NCBI GenBank assembly: GCA_029880545.1
Contig: JAOUOD010000006.1
Span: 1-64,000 of the forward strand
Reading direction: 5' to 3'
DNA length: 64,000 nucleotides
Source: Gammaproteobacteria bacterium
Lineage (GTDB): Bacteria; Pseudomonadota; Gammaproteobacteria; Acidiferrobacterales; SZUA-150
The notes below the pieces were generated by a model. The model ran no database searches and was not told where the DNA came from. It was given only the letters and a program-made list of their open reading frames with translations. Positions 57,028 to 64,000 of the stretch are shown here, one piece after another. The position numbers and the translations under genes were made by a program. The first letter of the stretch is position 1. Each line of letters opens with the position of its first letter.

Positions 57028-60000
57028 TTGAAGAATCCAAAGGAAATTTCGGTATTTCGCCCACCGTCCCCCGGCGACGCAAACAAGCGCCAGCGCTGGA
57101 ACCGGCTCTTCGGTAGCAGTCGGGCATTGGCACTGCTAAGCCTGGCACAGAGCAATACCAGCACTATTATTGTGGTCTTGTCCGATGCGCGCTCTCTGCA
57201 GCTGTTGGTGGATGAACTGACATTTTTCAATGATGCTCAGAACCCGGTACCAGTCTACACATTGCCGGATTGGGAATGCCTGCCCTACGACAGTTTTTCG
57301 CCTCACCAGGATATTGTTTCCCAGCGCCTGCTGACCCTGTCTCGATTACCCGGACTTCGCAGGTGTATTGTGCTCACAACAATCAGCACAATCATGCACA
57401 GGCTCGCGCCAGTCAACTATGTATCGGGACACAGCCTCAACCTGGCAAAGGGAGAACGCATTAATCTCACCGCCTTGCGAGACAAGCTGACCCAGACTTC
57501 CTATCGCTCTGTCAGCCAGGTAATGGAGCCGGGTGAATACGCGGTACGCGGCGGACTAGTTGATATATTTCCAATGGGGTCGCACACACCCTATCGCATC
57601 GATTTGTTTGGCGATGAAATCGAAAGCATTCGAACCTTTGACCCGCAGTCCCAGCTCTCAAGCGATACCCTGGACAATATCGAGCTGTTGCCGGCAAGAG
57701 AGTTCCCGGTAACAGAAGAAGCCATTACCCGTTTCCGGCAGGCGTTTCGGGCACAGTTTGAAGGTGACCCGACGCAAGCGGGAGTTTATCGTGACATCAG
57801 CGAGGGCATTATTCCATCCGGCGCCGAATACTACATTCCACTGTTCTTTGAACAAACAGCCACCATATTCGACTACCTGCCGGACAAAACCGTAGCAGTG
57901 ATTGACAGTGAACTGGCTGCAGCTTCAGGCCGGTTCCAGTCTGAAATTACCGAACGCTACTTGCAGCGTCGACACGACCGCGAGCGACCAATCCTGCCGC
58001 CAGAAAAGCTGTTTCTCGAGCAGGACGTTGTCATCGCCCGGTTAAAAGCCATGCCGATAATCGAGCTGGGCGGTCACGAAACTGCCGGTGTTTTGCATGA
58101 AGCTCCGGTATATACCTTCGAATCTTCACTGCCTGTACAGCTTCCTGTCGATCATCACAGTGAGTCACCATACCGGGAGCTTTTCGACTACCTGGGCAAT
58201 ACCCGACAGCGCAACCTTATCGTTGCTGAAACACCCGGCAGGCGCGAGACCATGCGCGAACTACTGGCAGCCAACGGCCTCAAGACAAGGATCGTTTCCG
58301 GCTGGCACGAGTTTTTTAATGGCGATACCCGGCTGGCACTGGCCCATTCGACACTGGACCGTGGACTGCTGTTACAGGATCCGGCTATCGCCGTCATTAC
58401 CGAGGCCCAGCTTTTCGGTGAACGCGCCGCTCAACGTCGACGCCGCTCGCAAACAGCGCGCGAACCGGAAGCTATTATTCGCAGCCTCGCGGAACTGCAT
58501 ATTGGCGATCCCATTGTTCATGAACAACACGGTGTTGGTCGCTACCTTGGCCTGGAAATGCTGGATGTAGGTGACGGCCCGACAGAGTTTCTTGCCATTC
58601 AGTACGCTGGCAACGACAAGCTTTACCTGCCAGTTACGTCTCTACACCTGATTGGACGATACACCAGCACTCACCCGGAAACCGCACCGCTGCATCGCAT
58701 GGGCGGCGACGTCTGGGAGAATGCGAAAAAGCGTGCACAGAAAAAAGCACGCGATGTTGCTGCCGAGTTGCTGGATATTTATGCCCGGCGCGAAGCCAGA
58801 CCTGGTATGGAGTTCAAACTCAACGAAGCCGGCTACAATGCATTCGCCGACGGTTTTCCGTTTGAAGAGACCCCGGACCAGGCGCGGGCCATCAATGAAG
58901 TTATTGCCGACATGCAGCGGCCCGTCCCCATGGATCGCCTGGTCTGTGGTGACGTTGGTTTTGGCAAAACCGAGGTTGCACTGCGCGCCGCTTTTGTCGC
59001 GGTGGATAACAGCAAACAGGTCGTGGTACTGGTACCCACCACCCTGCTAGCCCAGCAACACTTTCAAAATTTCCAGGATCGGTTTGCCGAATGGCCGGTA
59101 CACGTTGAACTGCTGTCGCGGTTTCGCACCAAGAAAGAACAGGAAGAAGTGCTGGACCAGGCCAGGAAAGGCAAGGTGGATATTATCGTCGGCACACATC
59201 GCCTGCTGCAGGATGACATTGTTCTTGATCGTCCCGGGCTGATTATTGTTGACGAGGAGCAGCGATTCGGCGTCCGTCAGAAGGAAAAGCTCAAGAAACT
59301 GCGCAGCGAGGTGGATATCCTTACACTTACTGCCACGCCAATTCCACGCACACTCAACCTGGGCATGACCGGGTTACGCGATATTTCCATTATTGCAACA
59401 CCACCGGAACAGCGGCTGTCCGTCAAGACGTTCGTTAACGAGAACAGCAACAGCATTATCCGTGAAGCTTGCCTGCGCGAAATCCATCGTGGCGGCCAGG
59501 TGTATTATCTGCACAACGAAGTGCGCACCATGGACAAGGCACTGGCCGATCTTCAACAACTGTTACCCGAGGCCCGGATCCATATGGCGCACGGCCAGAT
59601 GCCGGAGCGCGAGCTGGAACGCATCATGCTCGACTTCTATCACCAGCGCTTCAATATCCTGCTGTGCAGTACCATCATCGAATCCGGCATCGATGTCCCT
59701 TCAGCCAATACCATATTGATCGAGCGGGCGGACAAGTTTGGTCTGGCGCAGTTGCACCAGTTGCGCGGTCGTGTAGGCCGCTCGCACCATCGCGCCTACG
59801 CCTATATGTTGATCCCGTCAAAACAGGCATTAACAGGCGATGCACGCAAACGTCTTGAGGCTATTGCCTCCCTGGATGAATTGGGCGCCGGCTTTGCGCT
59901 CGCTTCCCACGATCTCGAGATTCGTGGTGCCGGTGAACTTCTTGGTGAGAGCCAGAGTGGTGAAATTGATGAAATCGGCTTCACCATGTACACAGAACTG

Positions 60001-60504
60001 CTCAGTCGGGCAGTGAAGTCGCTCAAGGAGGGCAAGGAGCCCGAACTGGACAAACCGGTGCAGCCGGCTTCTGAAATCAATATTCACGCCCCGGTGCTGT
60101 TCCCTGCCGAATATATCCCCGATGTGCACACACGCCTCGTACTTTACAAGCGCCTGGCCAATGCCGCTGACAAGAGCAGCCTGCAACAGTTAAAGGAGGA
60201 AGTTATTGATCGTTTCGGGTTGTTGCCGGAAGAAACTGCGTTACTGTTTTCTGTCTCGGAATTACGGATCGATGCAAGCCGGATTGGTATCAGCAAGATT
60301 GATGCCGGCAGCAAGGGTGCCAGGATCCAGTTTGAAACCAATCCTGATATTGACCCGGCGGCACTGATTCAGCTGATGCAATCATCACCACGTGAATATC
60401 GCCTGGATGGACCGACCATGCTTCGCGTAAACGCAGAAATGAAAAAACCTGCCGACAGGCTCGACAGGCTTGCTCGCATCCTTAACGCCCTGGTCAGGGC
60501 GTAA
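57028..60504 (+). CDS. mfd: Transcription-repair coupling factor Mfd
   Basis: 1158 residues. Displaces stalled RNA polymerase and recruits UvrA. UvrB-like N-terminal part, a CarD-type RNA-polymerase-binding domain (GDPIVHEQHGVGRYLGLEML, about 493-512), RecG-like helicase motifs (CGDVGFGKTEVALRAA; VDEEQRFGV, a DEEQ box; LTATPIPRTL; GRVGRS) and the C-terminal TRCF domain. The reading frame opens with TTG at 57028. An in-frame stop at 57016-57018 excludes anything longer, and no ATG follows until far inside, so TTG is the likely start although no clear Shine-Dalgarno sequence is seen. Confidence 0.96.
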   Translation: MKNPKEISVFRPPSPGDANKRQRWNRLFGSSRALALLSLAQSNTSTIIVVLSDARSLQLLVDELTFFNDAQNPVPVYTLPDWECLPYDSFSPHQDIVSQRLLTLSRLPGLRRCIVLTTISTIMHRLAPVNYVSGHSLNLAKGERINLTALRDKLTQTSYRSVSQVMEPGEYAVRGGLVDIFPMGSHTPYRIDLFGDEIESIRTFDPQSQLSSDTLDNIELLPAREFPVTEEAITRFRQAFRAQFEGDPTQAGVYRDISEGIIPSGAEYYIPLFFEQTATIFDYLPDKTVAVIDSELAAASGRFQSEITERYLQRRHDRERPILPPEKLFLEQDVVIARLKAMPIIELGGHETAGVLHEAPVYTFESSLPVQLPVDHHSESPYRELFDYLGNTRQRNLIVAETPGRRETMRELLAANGLKTRIVSGWHEFFNGDTRLALAHSTLDRGLLLQDPAIAVITEAQLFGERAAQRRRRSQTAREPEAIIRSLAELHIGDPIVHEQHGVGRYLGLEMLDVGDGPTEFLAIQYAGNDKLYLPVTSLHLIGRYTSTHPETAPLHRMGGDVWENAKKRAQKKARDVAAELLDIYARREARPGMEFKLNEAGYNAFADGFPFEETPDQARAINEVIADMQRPVPMDRLVCGDVGFGKTEVALRAAFVAVDNSKQVVVLVPTTLLAQQHFQNFQDRFAEWPVHVELLSRFRTKKEQEEVLDQARKGKVDIIVGTHRLLQDDIVLDRPGLIIVDEEQRFGVRQKEKLKKLRSEVDILTLTATPIPRTLNLGMTGLRDISIIATPPEQRLSVKTFVNENSNSIIREACLREIHRGGQVYYLHNEVRTMDKALADLQQLLPEARIHMAHGQMPERELERIMLDFYHQRFNILLCSTIIESGIDVPSANTILIERADKFGLAQLHQLRGRVGRSHHRAYAYMLIPSKQALTGDARKRLEAIASLDELGAGFALASHDLEIRGAGELLGESQSGEIDEIGFTMYTELLSRAVKSLKEGKEPELDKPVQPASEINIHAPVLFPAEYIPDVHTRLVLYKRLANAADKSSLQQLKEEVIDRFGLLPEETALLFSVSELRIDASRIGISKIDAGSKGARIQFETNPDIDPAALIQLMQSSPREYRLDGPTMLRVNAEMKKPADRLDRLARILNALVRA

Positions 60505-60516
60505 ATTCCGGGACTA

Positions 60517-61452
60517 TCAGAATCCAATACCTACGGTCGCCAACGCCCTTCTGTGGGTACTGATGCCACCAACAGCACTGTCAACACTCTGGGCTGCCAG
60601 CCCTGCATTAATGTACTTCCAGGTATAACGGATACCGATTGTAGAAGTGGTCTGTTCACTGACTTCGCCCCGGTTGTAACCGGCCAGGGTAGTATTGGCA
60701 TTTCCCAGGCGGGATACTTCGGCAATGGCTACCAGCAAATGATCATCACTCAGCGGTACCACAAAACCGGCATTGATGAACGAATGCTTTTCCTTTTTAT
60801 TGGAGGTATCACTAAGAGGGTCATTGAGCACAGCTTCTACCTCAAGATGAAAACCAATCGGCGTATCATTACCAACAATAGTTTCGGTTGAGGCTGCAAA
60901 TCCACCCTTGATACCGAATTCCTCTACCTGGCGGAATGGTCGATCCTTGTCCTTGTCACCGGTTGCAGCAACAAAGGTAAATATAGCGGCCAATGCCGGC
61001 AGGTTTTCAGTCTGCGAGGAAAAATTCCATTTGATTGCACCCTCGGTATCACCGGCGCCGGTTTCGTCTGTCAGGGCATCATTGTCGTAGTCGATGCTAT
61101 AGCTTTTAGCCAACCCGCTGACCTCAATGGTTTCAGTCAAGCCAAGCGCGACAGAAACGGGCGTATAAAGAATCAGCGCTGGACCATAATTCACATAGGT
61201 ATCGGTGCCGCTGTCATATACGGGCGTAATGGCCACGTTGTCGTAACTCCCCATGGCGGTAGCGCGCAACTCACCGATACCCAGCGTATAGGCGGTGTTC
61301 ATCCAGAATAATCCGGTTGAACCCTGAAAATTGGTTACCCGGTCGAGCTCACTCGGGGCAACCGTTCCTGTCGCTGCTCCGGCAATTCCGCTGATCGAGC
61401 TTAGGCTCAGAGCTGCCAGGCCGATAGCCCATTTTTTGATTTCACCTGCCAT
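60517..61452 (-). CDS. Outer-membrane beta-barrel protein, function unknown
   Basis: 311 residues from the ATG at 61452; an ATG eight codons upstream lies too close to the GGGGAG site. Signal peptide (KKWAIGLAALSLSSISGIAG). Alternating polar-hydrophobic strands throughout and a C-terminal ATVGIGF ending in the aromatic residue needed for barrel assembly. No specific transporter family is recognised. Convergent with mfd, with 12 bp between them. Confidence 0.8.
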   Translation of the reverse strand: MAGEIKKWAIGLAALSLSSISGIAGAATGTVAPSELDRVTNFQGSTGLFWMNTAYTLGIGELRATAMGSYDNVAITPVYDSGTDTYVNYGPALILYTPVSVALGLTETIEVSGLAKSYSIDYDNDALTDETGAGDTEGAIKWNFSSQTENLPALAAIFTFVAATGDKDKDRPFRQVEEFGIKGGFAASTETIVGNDTPIGFHLEVEAVLNDPLSDTSNKKEKHSFINAGFVVPLSDDHLLVAIAEVSRLGNANTTLAGYNRGEVSEQTTSTIGIRYTWKYINAGLAAQSVDSAVGGISTHRRALATVGIGF

Positions 61453-61712
61453 GATCGCGCATTCTCCCCTGAGCATGATGGGTAAAGGGTATAACCTTAA
61501 AAAGATTATGACATTTCTTTTGAATCTACCGTAACTTTAGCTCATAACCCAATGAATTTCCAACCCCTTATCCATGGGTCGTCAAAATCGCTATTGGCGC
61601 GTAGAACGCCAAGCGGGTCATGCCTGCCGCCCGGCTGTCAGCCTACTGGCGAAGCTATGCTGAGTCTGTTAGCGTAGGCCCATCAGCGGACCAACTACGA
61701 TTTGATTATAAC

Positions 61713-62306
61713 ATGTTGAATTTAATACGTTTATTAGTTTTATGCCTGGTAATCGCCGCGCCCACGGTAAACGCGGAAGATACTGAGCGCCGCTACGAAA
61801 TCGAGACAATTATCGTGCGCGCGTTAAATCATGTCGAAGGCAACGAACTTTGGCCACTGGAGCCACCAGCAGAACTACGGGTATCTGCCCGAGCCGAAAA
61901 TCGACCAAATCCGATTCAACGCTATCTCTCTCCTAAAGACGATGCCAGCTTGGCGTCTATCAGTCAAAAGATTGCCGAAAGTGGTGACTATGAAATCCTG
62001 GAAAGCCGGCGCTGGGTTCAGGTCGCTGACGCGCGCTCGCAATCACCGGCAGCGGAATTCAAGCTGCAGGTTGATGCGATCGGCGTGCTGGAAGGATATA
62101 TCCAGTTCTACATGAGCCGGTTCCTGCACGTGGACGTGTCGCTCGATCTCATCCCGCCGAACCATCCGCAATCCTCGACCGACCCGGAAACCGGCCCACG
62201 CTTTGCAGTGTATCGTATTGATGAAGACAGGCGGATAAAATCAGAAACCTGGTATTACTTCGATCACCCGGCGTTCGGCGTACTGGTGTATGTGAAACCT
62301 GTATAG
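61713..62306 (+). CDS. CsiV-like periplasmic protein
   Basis: 197 residues from the ATG at 61713. Signal peptide MLNLIRLLVLCLVIAAPTVN then A-ED. The mature start RRYEIETIIVRALN and the C-terminal DRRIKSETWYYFDHPAFGVL match the CsiV family, peptidoglycan-associated proteins first described in Vibrio cholerae and usually encoded just after mfd. Here the barrel gene lies between them on the other strand. Confidence 0.85.
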   Translation: MLNLIRLLVLCLVIAAPTVNAEDTERRYEIETIIVRALNHVEGNELWPLEPPAELRVSARAENRPNPIQRYLSPKDDASLASISQKIAESGDYEILESRRWVQVADARSQSPAAEFKLQVDAIGVLEGYIQFYMSRFLHVDVSLDLIPPNHPQSSTDPETGPRFAVYRIDEDRRIKSETWYYFDHPAFGVLVYVKPV

Positions 62307-62348
62307 CCAGTGACTATAAAATATCTGACTTGAGCACTGATCGGCGTA

Positions 62349-63086
62349 TCAGCGCTCAAGTCCGGGAATAACCGTTTCGAGCAGTTTACGGACATTTGCC
62401 ATGCCCTGCTCCAGGTTTCTTTCTACTTCTTTCAAAGAAATAATACCATCACCCTTGCCGGCTGCCGCATTGACTGAAACGGCAACAGTTGCATAACACA
62501 AGCCAATTTCCCTGGCCAACACCGCTTCGGGCATCCCGGTCATACCGACAATGTCAACGCCATCCCGCTCCATGCGACGAATCTCGGCCGATGTTTCAAA
62601 GCGCGGCCCCTGGGTGGCGCCATACGTGCCGCTTGAACGGGTTTCAGACTCGAGTATGCCCAGACCGGCAATAAGCTTATGTCGCAACGATTCGCAATAC
62701 GGCTCGGTGAAGTCCACATGAGTGACAGTCTTGTCGCCACCGGAAAAGAAAGTATGTTCACGACTGTGAGTATAATCAATTATCTGGTCCGGAATCATGA
62801 TGCCACAATCGGACAGGCCGGTGATTGAACCCACTGCTGCGACGGCGATCACCTGCGAAACCCCAAGCTTGTGCAATGCCCAGATGTTGGCACGATAATT
62901 AACCTCATGTGGCGGTATCGTGTGGCTTGGGCCATGCCTTGGCAAGAACACAACGTCATGCCCGCAAACCTTGCCCATGGTTGCGGGCGCAGAAGGCTCG
63001 CCATAAGGCGTGCGCACCACTTCACGATGTGTTGCCTCAAGACAAGCCAACCTTGTCAGTCCACTACCGCCAATTATTCCAATCAT
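62349..63086 (-). CDS. S-methyl-5'-thioinosine phosphorylase
   Basis: 245 residues. Phosphorolysis of methylthioinosine (or methylthioadenosine). MIGIIGGSGLTRL, RHGPSHTIPPHEVNYRANI, GPRFETSAEIR, and DIVGMTGMPEAVLAREIGL. The sequence is closer to the short MTIP group of pseudomonads than to MTAP. Starts immediately after hpt; together they recycle the purine ring of methylthioadenosine through hypoxanthine to IMP. The substrate choice is an inference. Confidence 0.9.
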   Translation of the reverse strand: MIGIIGGSGLTRLACLEATHREVVRTPYGEPSAPATMGKVCGHDVVFLPRHGPSHTIPPHEVNYRANIWALHKLGVSQVIAVAAVGSITGLSDCGIMIPDQIIDYTHSREHTFFSGGDKTVTHVDFTEPYCESLRHKLIAGLGILESETRSSGTYGATQGPRFETSAEIRRMERDGVDIVGMTGMPEAVLAREIGLCYATVAVSVNAAAGKGDGIISLKEVERNLEQGMANVRKLLETVIPGLER

Positions 63087-63629
63087 TCATGAATCCTTTA
63101 CTGCATAAATTCCGGGAAGATTTCTGAAGTAACCCTTGTAGTCCATACCAAATCCAAACACGTATCGATTTGGCACGACCACGCCCTGGTAATCAATCCT
63201 GAGATCCGTCTTCTGTGTACCTTCCTTGACAGCCAGTACCGCGGTGATAACCTCGGATGCACCCATCTCCTGATACTTGCCGACAATACTCTTCAGCGTA
63301 AATCCTTCGTCAAATATATCATCCAGAATCACCACTTTTCTGCCTTTCGGATCGACCGATGGCTGTTTCAGCCAGGTCAGCTCGGTACCGACAGTTTTGT
63401 TGCCATAACGCGTGGCATGCACATAATCCAGCGACATCAGGAAACTGAAGTGCGGCAGGATCAGTCCGCTGAATACAAGTCCGCCATTCATGACACACAC
63501 CACCAGCGGTTCTTCATCGACCAGCCTCTGGTTTAGCTGCCCGGCCATCGCGGCAATGGCTTCTTGCAACTGAGCAAGATCGTAAATCGTGTCTGCCTGC
63601 TCGTATACTTGCCTGTAGTGTTCTGACAT
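63087..63629 (-). CDS. hpt: Hypoxanthine-guanine phosphoribosyltransferase
   Basis: 180 residues. PRPP loop VVILDDIFDEGFTL, the flexible-loop region SLDYVHATRYGNKTVG, and a C-terminal PNRYVFGFGMDYKGYFRNLP. Converts hypoxanthine to IMP. The stop directly abuts the start of the phosphorylase gene. Confidence 0.95.
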   Translation of the reverse strand: MSEHYRQVYEQADTIYDLAQLQEAIAAMAGQLNQRLVDEEPLVVCVMNGGLVFSGLILPHFSFLMSLDYVHATRYGNKTVGTELTWLKQPSVDPKGRKVVILDDIFDEGFTLKSIVGKYQEMGASEVITAVLAVKEGTQKTDLRIDYQGVVVPNRYVFGFGMDYKGYFRNLPGIYAVKDS

Positions 63630-63668
63630 CAGTCCCCCACGCGAAATAATGACATCCTCGCCGTATCG

Positions 63669-64000
63669 TCAGCCGGCATTGCCCCCGATCCGGTTTTCCG
63701 GAACCAGTTTACGCAAGATTTCAACAAGAGCCGAATTATTTCGGCTTTCAATACCTTCGGTAATTTCCCGAACGCCGGATTCGACCCGCTGCTTCGCCTC
63801 AATCCCGGTATTGGCTCGAAATATTTTCGTATGAGTAGTGCGCTCATGGCTTTCAGCTTCATAAAAAAGCTCTTCATACAGCTTTTCACCCGGCCGCAAC
63901 CCGGTATAACGGATCTCGATATCCTCTCCGGGAGTCTTTCCTGACAGCAGGATCATTTGCTCAGCCAGGTAGGCAATGCGAATCGGCTCACCCATATCGA
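63669..64000 (-). CDS. UDP-N-acetylglucosamine 4,6-dehydratase family protein (C-terminal part)
   Basis: The visible C-terminal portion reads DMGEPIRIAYLAEQMILLSG, TGLRPGEKLYEEL and HERTTHTKIFRA. These are the signature of FlaA1/CapD/WbpM-type polysaccharide nucleoside-diphosphate-sugar epimerase/dehydratases. The N-terminal membrane and Rossmann domains lie beyond the right edge, so the ATG at 63995 is internal. Confidence 0.9.
   Translation of the reverse strand, partial: DMGEPIRIAYLAEQMILLSGKTPGEDIEIRYTGLRPGEKLYEELFYEAESHERTTHTKIFRANTGIEAKQRVESGVREITEGIESRNNSALVEILRKLVPENRIGGNAG

Overview
The window looks like the chromosome of a sulfur-oxidising gammaproteobacterium. The main reason is a complete oxidative (reverse-type) dissimilatory sulfite reductase operon, dsrABEFHCMKLJOP-(ybiB-like)-NR, at about 24.1-37.9 kb. 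Supporting signs are the siroheme synthase gene cysG next to it, and gammaproteobacterial housekeeping blocks (prfB-lysS with the RF2 programmed frameshift, ispDF, mfd-csiV, ftsK-lolA-rarA-crcB-serS). The species cannot be named from the sequence alone.

Left end (1-5.5 kb): a chromosomal integron cassette array. Six attC sites separate six complete cassettes and one partial cassette, all read on the minus strand, away from a plus-strand integron integrase at 5.57-6.97 kb. In each complete cassette the 7-base R'' core at its attC is the exact complement of the core at its own 5' boundary, which fixes the cassette limits. The two large cassettes look like phage defence: a Shedu (DUF4263) nuclease and a 781-residue protein that appears to join a Mrr-like PD-(D/E)XK nuclease, a winged helix and a PIN-like nuclease. 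The small cassettes encode an Imm32-like protein, a KOW/SH3-like protein and two small membrane proteins. The integrase has an extra N-terminal domain, and attI overlaps a pair of 17-bp inverted repeats.

7-19.5 kb: lysS and prfB, a GAF-GGDEF-EAL signalling protein, two non-haem iron 2-oxoglutarate oxygenases with two uncharacterised proteins and an Sfum_1244-like protein, msrB, membrane proteins, an FHA-adenylate cyclase and a CI-like DNA-binding protein.

19.5-42 kb: the sulfur region. Minus-strand genes diverge from dsr: a TauD-type oxygenase, two uncharacterised proteins, a Cas6/Cmx6-like protein without any CRISPR array, a cysteine-free DsrC paralogue and a 3-mercaptopyruvate sulfurtransferase. 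On the plus strand DsrAB forms sulfite from persulfidic sulfur delivered by DsrEFH and DsrC. DsrMKJOP links DsrC to the quinone pool, DsrL handles NAD(P)H, and DsrN makes siroheme amide. A NarX/NarL-type two-component system with a cysteine-rich GAF domain follows dsrR directly. cysG and a tRNA-Ser(TGA) gene close the region.

42-64 kb: housekeeping genes. These are a BI-1 family membrane protein, a methyltransferase, a GNAT acetyltransferase, serS, a DUF190-crcB fluoride pair, rarA, lolA, ftsK, ald, trxB, an Smr protein, an epimerase, ispF, ispD, a CarD-type regulator, mfd, an outer-membrane barrel, a CsiV-like protein, and a methylthioinosine phosphorylase-hypoxanthine phosphoribosyltransferase salvage pair. 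A polysaccharide dehydratase gene is cut by the right edge.
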